From the NCBI RefSeq assembly GCF_003182475.1, contig NZ_QGTS01000021.1:17003-81002 (forward strand): DNA of 64,000 nucleotides. Direction: 5' to 3'. The first letter of the stretch is position 1. Each line of letters begins with the position of its first letter. Below the pieces are notes generated by a model. The model searched no databases. It was not told the DNA's origin and saw only the letters and a program-made list of their open reading frames with translations. Shown here piece after piece: positions 17,691 to 25,387 of the stretch. This DNA is from Mangrovibacter plantisponsor. GTDB lineage: Bacteria; Pseudomonadota; Gammaproteobacteria; Enterobacterales; Enterobacteriaceae. The position numbers and the translations under genes are program-made.

Positions 17691-20063
17691 ATGTATAAAT
17701 CGCAATTTTTTCCGCACAGTTTCCGGAAAAGCATGCTGGCGACATCGCTACTCGCAGCGCTGTACCACACCTCTGTTCTGGCAGCAGACACCGGTACAGC
17801 TACAACCAACGCCACAGAGACAAAACAAGATACCGCTGAAAAAATAGTAGTAACCGCTCCCGCGCCGGCGCAAAAAGCGGGCAGCACTCATTCCGTCAGT
17901 GCTCAGGAATTGCAGAATAAAGGCGCAAATGACTTTGGCTCTGTAATGCGCTATGAACCCTTAATCAGCGCAACAGGTGCCAGTGGTGGTTCCGGTAATG
18001 GTAAAAGCGGTTTCGACCGCGGCGGCTATACTGGCTACAACATTCGGGGTCTGGAGAGTAACCGTGTTGGTATCGATGTGGACGGGATCCCCCAACCTGA
18101 TGCCACCGGGCGCAGTTATGTTAGCCGCGCCGGGCTGAATACCTTTGGCATTGGCCGCGACTATATCGACCCTTACATGTACGGCAGTGTCGATATTGAA
18201 TCCGGAGCAACAGCAACCGACCAGGCGAATACCTCAATTGGGGGAAATGTCTCCTTCCGGCCAAAATCCGCAGATGATTACCTGCATCCTGGCAAAGAAA
18301 CCTATTTCGGTTACCAAAGTGATTATGACTCAGCAGACCGGAGCTGGCACAACGGGATAACCAGCGCCGCAGGGGATGACAACCTGCGTGGTGTGTTTGT
18401 TTACAGCCGCCGCGATGGGCAAGAAACACGCAATAACAGCGGAACACTCAGTGCTTACCCGGCTAACTGGCATTCCGATGCCATGATGGCATCGGGAATT
18501 TGGCAACCCAACGACCAGCACAAATTTACCGGTACGCTGGATTACTACCATAAAACCAACCATACCCACTACGATGCCTGGAACAGCAGTGGCAGTTCCG
18601 TGATTGGCACCGCAGCCCAGACCAGCGAAACTCGCCGTTGGGGCCTCAGCCTGAAAGATGACTGGACACCAATGAATGACTGGCTGGACAGCATGTCCAC
18701 CAAAGTTTATTACCAGCACACTGAAGCCCATGACAACACTTACATGCCAGACAGTGTCACCGCCACCATGGAGACGGTAAATTCCAACTATGATACCGAC
18801 ACATGGGGGATCCAGAACGCGCTGGCAAAAACCATTGGCCGCCACGACCTGAGTGCCGGATTTAATGCCAGCACCACGCAAACCAAACGCCCGTTCAGCC
18901 AGAATCCGTTGCCCAGTGTTTACAGTGAGATAATGCAACCTGAAGCCGACAGCCGTAGCTACACGCTGGGCGCGTTCATGCAGGATCAAATCAACTTCAC
19001 TCCAGACGGGCACCATTTTGCCATTATTCCTGGCGTGCGCGTGGTTCATCAGTCAATCAAGCCAGAAAACCTCTCCAGCCTGACCAGCAACAGCACTGTG
19101 CTGGATGAATCAGAAGTGGCTGCTTTATATGGCAAAAACTCAGACACCCAGTTACTGCCGTCACTGACATTCCAGTACGACATCACTCCGCGCCTGATGA
19201 CTTACCTGCAATATAAACGAGGTGCTGAGTTCCCGAACGCCAGCCAGTTGTACGGTTCATGGAATATGGGTTCCAGCTACGCAGGCAGCCAGCAATATGC
19301 ACTGGTGGGGAATACTGATTTAAAAACTGAAACCAGTAATAACTTCGAACTGGGCCTGAAAGGCGAAGTGACTGAAGGCGTCACTCTGCATACTGCCATG
19401 TTCTATAACAGCTATAAAAACTTTATCGCTTATACCCGTTACACCCGCTCAGGTAATGCAGCCAAATTCACTAATGTGCCGTCCAACATCTATACCATTT
19501 ACCAGGCTGAGAACCGCGATAAAGCTTATATATGGGGCGGGGAAATTAGCGCAAAAATTAACTATGGCACCTGGTTTGAGCAAGTGGATGGCCTGAGCAC
19601 CACGCTGGCACTGGGTTACACCGAAGGGAAATCCAAATCCAGCTACCTGGGCGACAAATATGTAGACCTGGACAGCGTAGCGCCAATGAAAGCAGTGATT
19701 GGTGTGGCATGGGACGACCCGGCAAAACGTTACGGTACAGCCCTTACAGCCACTTTTGTGAAAGGCAAACGTGCAACGGCCACCAACCGGGAGTCTTACA
19801 CCAACACCGGCTCAGCGATTACCAGCGCCAGCAGCGAATATATGCGGGTGCCGGGTTATGGCCTGCTGGACTGGACCGCGTGGTGGAAAGTGGCTGAGCA
19901 CGTCAAAATCCGTGGCGGGGTCTATAACATCACAGACCGTAAATACTGGGATTACCTGAGCAGCAGAACCATTGAGGAATCAACCGCACAGGATGCTTAC
20001 GACAAAGCATTAGCCGTGATGCCCGGGCGTACCTGGCAATTGGGCGTGAACGTGGATTTCTAA
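17691..20063 (+). CDS. TonB-dependent haem/haemoglobin receptor
   Basis: The 790-residue protein has a signal peptide (ending near SVLAADTG), a TonB box (EKIVVTAPAP) and a plug domain with GGYTGYNIRGLESNRVGIDVDGIPQPDATG. A beta-barrel domain follows, ending in VMPGRTWQLGVNVDF with the C-terminal Phe needed for outer-membrane assembly. The NIRGLESNRV and NIRG-type plug and NITDRKYWDYLS near the end are typical of haemoglobin/transferrin/lactoferrin-type receptors. It is longer than HmuR (about 670). It heads the hmuSTUV cluster behind a strong Fur box, so haem or a haem protein is the likely ligand. Paralogue naming (HmuR or other) is left open. Confidence 0.85.
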   Translation: MYKSQFFPHSFRKSMLATSLLAALYHTSVLAADTGTATTNATETKQDTAEKIVVTAPAPAQKAGSTHSVSAQELQNKGANDFGSVMRYEPLISATGASGGSGNGKSGFDRGGYTGYNIRGLESNRVGIDVDGIPQPDATGRSYVSRAGLNTFGIGRDYIDPYMYGSVDIESGATATDQANTSIGGNVSFRPKSADDYLHPGKETYFGYQSDYDSADRSWHNGITSAAGDDNLRGVFVYSRRDGQETRNNSGTLSAYPANWHSDAMMASGIWQPNDQHKFTGTLDYYHKTNHTHYDAWNSSGSSVIGTAAQTSETRRWGLSLKDDWTPMNDWLDSMSTKVYYQHTEAHDNTYMPDSVTATMETVNSNYDTDTWGIQNALAKTIGRHDLSAGFNASTTQTKRPFSQNPLPSVYSEIMQPEADSRSYTLGAFMQDQINFTPDGHHFAIIPGVRVVHQSIKPENLSSLTSNSTVLDESEVAALYGKNSDTQLLPSLTFQYDITPRLMTYLQYKRGAEFPNASQLYGSWNMGSSYAGSQQYALVGNTDLKTETSNNFELGLKGEVTEGVTLHTAMFYNSYKNFIAYTRYTRSGNAAKFTNVPSNIYTIYQAENRDKAYIWGGEISAKINYGTWFEQVDGLSTTLALGYTEGKSKSSYLGDKYVDLDSVAPMKAVIGVAWDDPAKRYGTALTATFVKGKRATATNRESYTNTGSAITSASSEYMRVPGYGLLDWTAWWKVAEHVKIRGGVYNITDRKYWDYLSSRTIEESTAQDAYDKALAVMPGRTWQLGVNVDF

Positions 20064-20104
20064 TTCCATCACCATTATTTCAACTTTATTCGCAGGGGAT
20101 CCTG

Positions 20105-20133
20105 CCCCCCCGGTATCGCTGCCGGGGGGTTTA
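20105..20133 (+). terminator. Hairpin between receptor and hmuS
   Basis: A GC-rich stem CCCCCCGG (20106-20113) and CCGGGGGG (20122-20129) is followed by TTTACTTT, 42 bp after the receptor stop. It could partly terminate transcription and set a lower level of hmuSTUV than of the receptor. Confidence 0.65.
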
Positions 20134-20155
20134 CTTTCACACAGAGAATAAAAAT

Positions 20156-21211
20156 ATGCCTGCATTACTGACACCCGATTTCGCTGCCATCTGGCAGGAA
20201 TATCAGGCAATAAAAAGCCATGAGCCGGGCAAATATGCCCGGGATATCGCCAGTACGCTGTCTGTCAGCGAAGCTGAACTCGCCTGTGCCCGTGTGGGGC
20301 ACGATGCCGTGCGCCTGTGTGGTGAAATCGCCGATATCATCGCAGCGCTGGAAACCGTTGGTGAAACAAAATGTATTTGCCGCAATACCTGGGCCGTTCA
20401 CGAGCAACTGGGCAGTTTTACCAACCAGCGTATCGGTGAGCATGCCGGTTTAGTGCTTAACCCACGCGCTCTGGATTTACGCCTGTTTTTGAACCACTGG
20501 GCCAGTGTTTTCCTCCTGCGTGAACAGGGGCCGCACGGGGTACGCCAGAGTATTCAATTTTTTGATGCACAGGGCGATGCCATTTTAAAAGTCTGGGCCA
20601 CGGCACAAACCCGCATGGTGGAATGGAGCGCACTGGTAGCCCGTTTTACAGCACCGGAACCCATGGCGTTGACCATCAGCGCAGCAGAAACCGCACAGTA
20701 CGCACAACAAGCCGATGGCGTGGCGGTGGACCAGGAATGGCGTGCGCTCACAGATGTGCATCAGTTCTTTGGCCTGCTGAAAAAACACCGGGTTTCACGC
20801 CAGCAGGCTTTTCGTCTGGTGGGAAATGATCTCGCCTGCCAGGTCAGCAATACTGCCCTGCCCGCTCTGCTGGAAACCGTTTTACAGCAAGGGAACGAAA
20901 TTATGATTTTTGTCGGTAACCGCGGGTGCGTACAAATTTTCACCGGGAAACTCGAAAAGCTGGCACCGATGAAAGGCTGGTTCAACATCTTCAATGAACG
21001 CTTCACGCTACACCTGGATAATGCCGCAATTGCAGAAAGCTGGGTTACGCGCAAACCCACCGCGGATGGGCATGTCACCAGTCTGGAGCTGTTTGCTGAA
21101 GATGGCACACAAATCGCGCAGTTGTATGGTCAGCGCAGTGAGGGTGAACCAGAACAGGCGCTGTGGCGTGAGCAAGTGGACGCACTGTGCAAGGCAGGAA
21201 CTGTGGTATGA
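20156..21211 (+). CDS. hmuS: Haemin-degrading/haem-trafficking factor HmuS
   Basis: The 351-residue protein shows the duplicated HemS/ChuS fold. The first repeat has ICRNTWAVHEQLGSF and NPRALDLRLFLNHWASVFLLRE. The second has IFVGNRGCVQIFTGKLEKL and NIFNERFTLHLD. HmuS/ChuS bind haem in the cytoplasm and either degrade it or pass it on. The His expected in the second repeat is in the FNERFTLHLD region. The gene overlaps hmuT by four bases (ATGA at 21208), so the four genes are coupled. Confidence 0.9.
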   Translation: MPALLTPDFAAIWQEYQAIKSHEPGKYARDIASTLSVSEAELACARVGHDAVRLCGEIADIIAALETVGETKCICRNTWAVHEQLGSFTNQRIGEHAGLVLNPRALDLRLFLNHWASVFLLREQGPHGVRQSIQFFDAQGDAILKVWATAQTRMVEWSALVARFTAPEPMALTISAAETAQYAQQADGVAVDQEWRALTDVHQFFGLLKKHRVSRQQAFRLVGNDLACQVSNTALPALLETVLQQGNEIMIFVGNRGCVQIFTGKLEKLAPMKGWFNIFNERFTLHLDNAAIAESWVTRKPTADGHVTSLELFAEDGTQIAQLYGQRSEGEPEQALWREQVDALCKAGTVV

Positions 21212-22026
21212 AAAAATATCTGTTGTTATTGATGGTTGTACCTTTTTGGGTGTTATCTGCCACTCCCCGGGTGATTACGCTGGGTGGAGACATTACCGAA
21301 ATAGCCTGGGCTCTGGGTGTGCAGGCTGAACTGGTTGGGCGAGATACCACCAGCACCTGGCCTGAGGCGGCGAACAAACTGCCGGATGTCGGTTATGTCC
21401 GGCAGTTGAATACCGAAGGTATTTTGTCACTTCACCCAACGCTGGTGCTGGCAGGAAGCCAGGCACAACCGTCATCGGTCTTGAATACCGTCGCGGAAAA
21501 CCATGTCAGGGTCGTCACTGTTCCCGGCGATAACACACTGTCTGCTATCGACCAGAAAATTGCCGTGGTAGCCGCCGCACTGGGGAAAACCGCTCCGGGC
21601 GAAAAATTACGCCAGCATCTGGCTGCTGAAATTGCCGCGCTGCCCACAACTCAGCTAAACAAACGGGTACTGTTTTTACTGAGCCACGGAGGTATGGGAA
21701 CCCAGGTCGCAGGGCAGGAAACTGCGGCAGACAGCGCCATTCGTGCCGCTGGCCTGCAAAATTCTATGCAGGGTTTCACCCACTACCGCGGTCTGTCTCA
21801 GGAAGGGATTATTGCCAGCAAACCAGACTTAATTGTTATTTCCGCTGATGGACTGAAAAGCCTGGGGGGTGAAGCCGGTTTGTGGAAACTCCCGGGTCTG
21901 GCGGAAACCCCCGCAGGGCGCAATAAACAAGTGCTGTTCGTCGATGATATGGCACTACTCGGTTTCAGCCTGCGTACCCCGCAGGCACTGCTGGCGTTGC
22001 GCCATAAAGCGGAGCAACTCCCATGA
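21208..22026 (+). CDS. hmuT: Periplasmic haemin-binding protein HmuT
   Basis: The 272-residue product has a short signal peptide (MKKYLLLLMVVPFWVLSA). The mature part is HmuT-like: RVITLGGDITEIAWALGVQAELVGRDTTS, then LPDVGYVRQLNTEGILSLHPTLVLA. The ATG at 21208 overlaps the hmuS stop and is preferred over the GTG-like start further upstream. HmuT receives haem from the outer-membrane receptor and delivers it to HmuUV. The protein is of normal length and keeps the conserved GGMGTQVAGQ-TAADSAIRAAG segment. Confidence 0.92.
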   Translation: MKKYLLLLMVVPFWVLSATPRVITLGGDITEIAWALGVQAELVGRDTTSTWPEAANKLPDVGYVRQLNTEGILSLHPTLVLAGSQAQPSSVLNTVAENHVRVVTVPGDNTLSAIDQKIAVVAAALGKTAPGEKLRQHLAAEIAALPTTQLNKRVLFLLSHGGMGTQVAGQETAADSAIRAAGLQNSMQGFTHYRGLSQEGIIASKPDLIVISADGLKSLGGEAGLWKLPGLAETPAGRNKQVLFVDDMALLGFSLRTPQALLALRHKAEQLP

Positions 22027-23024
22027 ACCAACGGGCTGTGACCTGGGCATTGTGGGGAATGGTATTGCTGCTGGTGGGGCTGACACTGTTTGCCACCACG
22101 CAGGGTGCAATGTCATTACCCTTAAGGCAGTTATGGCAACCAGGCGCTGGGGCTCTGCGCCAAATATGGCTGACCGTGCGCCTTCCGCGAGTGCTTCTGG
22201 CTTTACTCCTTGGTGCAGCACTGGCCGCCTCTGGCTGCGTGATGCAGGGGTTGTTTCGCAACCCGCTGGCCGACCCGGGGTTGTTGGGAATTAGCAGCGG
22301 TAGCGCGCTCGCTGTTGCCTGCTGGCTGGTTTTACCCCTGCCCGTTCCTGCCTGGATAGCACTATGGATGCCTGTCGTGGCAGCATTTATCGGTAGTCTG
22401 GCCGTTATGCTGGTCATTTTCCTCCTTAGCCAGGCTCAGGATAATGCGATGTCGCGTTTGCTGCTGGTCGGGCTTGCCATTAATGCACTGTGTGGCGCTG
22501 CAGTCGGCCTGTTGTCCTGGGTAAGCAGCGACTCGCAACTACGCCAACTTTCCCAGTGGGGCATGGGCAGTCTCGGGCAGGCACAATGGGCAAGTCTGAC
22601 CGTAGCTGCCGTATTTATTGTGCCGTCGGCCATTGTTATCAGCCTGGCCCGTCGCCAACTGGACTTACTGCAACTGGGAGAAGAAGAAGCCCACTACCTG
22701 GGTGTCAATGTGCCGCAGTTGCAACGAATACTTCTGCTTTCCAGTGCGTTATTAGTGGCGGCCTCTGTGGCTGTCAGCGGCATTATTGGGTTTATTGGCC
22801 TGGTTATACCGCACTTGATACGAATGTGGCTGGGGCCGAACCACCGGGCTCTGGTGCCGGGTTCACTCCTTGCCGGGGCAATGCTGTTGCTGGTTGCCGA
22901 TACGGCCGCCCGCACACTGGTGGCTCCGGCGGAAATGCCGGTTGGGCTGATTACCAGCCTGCTGGGAGCCCCCTGGTTTTTATGGCTTATTTTTCGCCAG
23001 AGGAGCATTGGCCGTGAGTGGTAG
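22023..23024 (+). CDS. hmuU: Haemin ABC transporter permease HmuU (FecCD family)
   Basis: The 333-residue membrane protein has about ten helices and FecCD hallmarks. LPRVLLALLLGAALAASGCVMQGLFRNPLADPGLLGISSG lies near residues 60-100, and GFIGLVIPHLIRMWLGPNHRALVPGS follows the ATPase-coupling loop. It forms the inner-membrane channel with HmuV. Start ATG 22023 overlaps the hmuT stop by four bases. The end overlaps hmuV. Confidence 0.93.
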   Translation: MNQRAVTWALWGMVLLLVGLTLFATTQGAMSLPLRQLWQPGAGALRQIWLTVRLPRVLLALLLGAALAASGCVMQGLFRNPLADPGLLGISSGSALAVACWLVLPLPVPAWIALWMPVVAAFIGSLAVMLVIFLLSQAQDNAMSRLLLVGLAINALCGAAVGLLSWVSSDSQLRQLSQWGMGSLGQAQWASLTVAAVFIVPSAIVISLARRQLDLLQLGEEEAHYLGVNVPQLQRILLLSSALLVAASVAVSGIIGFIGLVIPHLIRMWLGPNHRALVPGSLLAGAMLLLVADTAARTLVAPAEMPVGLITSLLGAPWFLWLIFRQRSIGREW

Positions 23025-23793
23025 CTTAATTGCGAAAAACCTGCGCATACAGCGGGAAGCACGCTGGCTGGTGGATGATATTTCACTGGAACTCAGGCCC
23101 GGGGAACGCGTGGCATTAATCGGCCCGAACGGGGCGGGAAAATCGACACTATTGCGCCTGCTGACCGGTTATCTGCCGGCAGAACACGGAGAATTACTGT
23201 TAGCAGGCCAGCCGCTTTCTGGCTGGCCTGCACAAGCGCTTTCCCGCCAGCGGGCAGTTATGTTGCAACATACCCGGGGGCTGGCAAACTGGCCGGTGGC
23301 AGCGGTGGTGGCGATGGGGCGCGCGCCATGGGGGCCACTGCATGAACACAGCATAGTGCAGCAAGTGCTGGCGCTTACCGGTTGCGATACGTTTGCCAAC
23401 CGGCTGTGTGGCACATTATCGGGTGGTGAACAACAGCGTGTGCAACTGGCTCGTTGCCTGGCACAACTGTGGAATAATGGTGCGCCACAAGGCTGGTTGT
23501 TCCTTGATGAACCGACGTCAGCCCTGGATCTACGCCATCAGCAGCACCTGATGCGCCTGCTGAAAACCCTCACTTCGGGGGCGAACTTGCATGTTTTCAC
23601 GGTACTTCACGACCTGAACCTGGCTGCGTTGTGGGCCAGCAGGGTGTTGTTGATGCACCAGGGGAAGCTGGTCGCAGAGGGGAAACCAGAGGCTGTTATT
23701 CAGGCACCAATAATTAACCGCTGGTATGGCGCGGAGGTCCTGGTGGGTGAACATCCAAAAGAAGGTGCTCCGCAGGTATTTCTGTGTTCTTGA
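23014..23793 (+). CDS. hmuV: Haemin ABC transporter ATPase HmuV
   Basis: The 259-residue ATPase has Walker A GPNGAGKSTL, signature LSGGEQQRVQLARCL, Walker [17 protein letters not shown] and the H-loop HDLNLAALWA. It powers haem import through HmuTU. A GTG at 23014 is chosen as start because AGGAG (23001-23005) lies eight bases upstream; a TTG at 23008 is too close. The gene overlaps hmuU by 11 bp. An intrinsic terminator follows. Confidence 0.92.
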   Translation: MSGSLIAKNLRIQREARWLVDDISLELRPGERVALIGPNGAGKSTLLRLLTGYLPAEHGELLLAGQPLSGWPAQALSRQRAVMLQHTRGLANWPVAAVVAMGRAPWGPLHEHSIVQQVLALTGCDTFANRLCGTLSGGEQQRVQLARCLAQLWNNGAPQGWLFLDEPTSALDLRHQQHLMRLLKTLTSGANLHVFTVLHDLNLAALWASRVLLMHQGKLVAEGKPEAVIQAPIINRWYGAEVLVGEHPKEGAPQVFLCS

Positions 23794-23795
23794 CA

Positions 23796-23824
23796 TCCTC
23801 CCCGCCCTGAAGGACGGGGTTTTA
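23796..23824 (+). terminator. Intrinsic terminator after hmuV
   Basis: CCCCG (23800-23804) pairs with CGGGG (23815-23819), with a further CC/GG pair and a TGAA loop, followed by TTTTA. The motif GACATCCTCCCCGCCCTGAA resembles ends of IS200/IS605-type elements that carry a similar hairpin. No transposase is nearby, so a terminator is the simpler reading. Confidence 0.7.
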
Positions 23825-23888
23825 CGGCGCATCTGATAAGCACTGTGCATTCAGGGTGGCAGTGCAAGTTTATCAGCCACACCACCTG

Positions 23889-24986
23889 TTACTTCAGCGC
23901 AATACGCACCACGCTGTCTTTACCCGGTGTTGAGTTATCCTGGTTAAACGGTTGTTTGAGCGTAACATACAAGGTGTTGCCATCCGGTGATACCAACAGG
24001 CTGTTCGGATTGGTATCGAATGACCAACTGTGCTTCACTGCATAAGTTGTGGCATCCAGTTGCAATACCTTCTTCGTTTCACGTTGGGAAATGTAGATTT
24101 CATTGCGCTGCGTATTGAATTTAATCCCCAGTGCATCACCCGGAATACGTTTAATTACCCGCCCAGTATGCTCATCAAAAACCAGCGTGGTTTTCCCCTG
24201 CGAATTATCGGTTACCAATAAACGCCCGGTAGCCGGGTCTTCCGCCATATTCAGGAAGAGATATTTGTTGCCATCGCCCGCTGTCCAGCGGTGCTCTATT
24301 TTGTGGGTTCGCGGGTTAATCACCAGAATCTCACCATCGCCGTTCGCTGCGTACACAACACCCATTGAAGGTGAGTAAAGCAAACCGGTTACCCACTTCC
24401 CGGCATGTTGAATAGTGCCAGCCAGTTTGAAAGTGCGTGTATCCACAATAGAAATAAAGCCCGGGTCCGCCACCCGGCTTACGTACAAATTATGCCCCTG
24501 CAATAACAATTCGCGCGCGCCCGGCAAATCGCCGTCTTTGTCTTTCTTCCCACCTAAATTTAACCGCTGCAACACCTTACCGCTGCGGGCATCAACTTTA
24601 GAAATAGTGCCATCAAGGGAGTTAGAGGTATAGAAAACAGCACCTGCGTTATCAGCCACCATGCCAAAGTTTTTCAGGTCGGTATGTGTTTCTCCTTCCG
24701 TGGCAAGCGTAACCGGGTTCAGGCGATAGATAACGCCGCCATTAACATTTTTAAAGCTCTGAGCACTGGCAACATATAACGCATCAGCCACTGGCGAATA
24801 AGCCATTTCATATAAGCCATCGCCCACTTCGCGCTGAGTAACAACTTGCAGGTTTACTGGCTTAGCAGCCACTGTGGGCGTGGGAGCCGCAGTTTTTTCA
24901 GGCTGATGCTGGCAGGCAGCAAGGGCAAGGGTGGCGGCAACCAGCGTGGCAATACCGCTTTTGGGCAAACTGCAAAACGATTTCAT
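23889..24986 (-). CDS. yncE: YncE-like beta-propeller lipoprotein
   Basis: The 365-residue product has a lipoprotein signal (MKSFCSLPKSGIATLVAATLALAAC, lipobox LAAC). A Pro/Ala/Thr linker and then a seven-bladed beta-propeller follow, matching E. coli YncE: GDGLYEMAYSPVADALYVASAQS, GGVIYRLNPVTL and NPNSLLVSPDGNTLYVTLKQ at the end. YncE is a secreted, Fur-regulated protein of unknown role that binds DNA in vitro. E. coli YncE has an ordinary signal peptide, so lipidation here is a difference. The ATG at 24986 is preferred over one four codons upstream because GGAG lies six bases before it. A Fur box precedes the gene. Confidence 0.85.
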   Translation of the reverse strand: MKSFCSLPKSGIATLVAATLALAACQHQPEKTAAPTPTVAAKPVNLQVVTQREVGDGLYEMAYSPVADALYVASAQSFKNVNGGVIYRLNPVTLATEGETHTDLKNFGMVADNAGAVFYTSNSLDGTISKVDARSGKVLQRLNLGGKKDKDGDLPGARELLLQGHNLYVSRVADPGFISIVDTRTFKLAGTIQHAGKWVTGLLYSPSMGVVYAANGDGEILVINPRTHKIEHRWTAGDGNKYLFLNMAEDPATGRLLVTDNSQGKTTLVFDEHTGRVIKRIPGDALGIKFNTQRNEIYISQRETKKVLQLDATTYAVKHSWSFDTNPNSLLVSPDGNTLYVTLKQPFNQDNSTPGKDSVVRIALK

Positions 24987-25044
24987 TCCAGGCTCCATTA
25001 ATCAATGCCTGGTACTATTTGGCCCCAGGCAACACAGGAAAAAA

Positions 25045-25063
25045 GAGAATGAGAATCATACGC
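25045..25063. promoter_or_regulatory. Fur box upstream of yncE
   Basis: GAGAATGAGAATCATACGC matches the Fur consensus at 14 of 19 positions and lies 58 bp upstream of yncE on the minus strand. It predicts iron repression of yncE, as known for the E. coli gene. Confidence 0.7.
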
Positions 25064-25275
25064 GTTAAAAAGCGATTAGCAAATATCCGGAAAAACAGAC
25101 AGGCACTGTGTAGTGACAAATAACCACAGACCATTCTTACCTTACAGCCAGGCAGAAAAAATAAAATTTTCTTTTTTAAATTATATAGTTAACCAATAAC
25201 AACGCCATTCAACCTCCCCGTTATTCCGATACAAAGAATTACATATTTATCATTAATATCTCTACGAATAATAAA

Positions 25276-25294
25276 GAAAATGATTATCATTTAT
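25276..25294. promoter_or_regulatory. Fur box upstream of fhuE
   Basis: GAAAATGATTATCATTTAT matches the Fur consensus at 13-14 of 19 positions, 94 bp before the fhuE start. The 400-bp gap between yncE and fhuE otherwise contains only AT-rich promoter-like sequence. Confidence 0.75.
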
Positions 25295-25387
25295 TTTCTC
25301 ATAATGAGCCTGCTATGTGCTCACCTACTCTGATGCAGCAAATCAAAAAGCTGCGCAGTGGCAATTTGCTTTTTGGACGGGGATATT

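Noticed and set aside
18330..19049. 240-codon antisense frame inside the haem receptor gene
   Set aside because: It lies wholly within a well-supported TonB-dependent receptor and shows no domain or plausible ribosome site.
23796..23850. Possible IS200/IS605-type element end after hmuV
   Set aside because: The hairpin sequence resembles such ends, but there is no transposase or second end, and an intrinsic terminator explains it.
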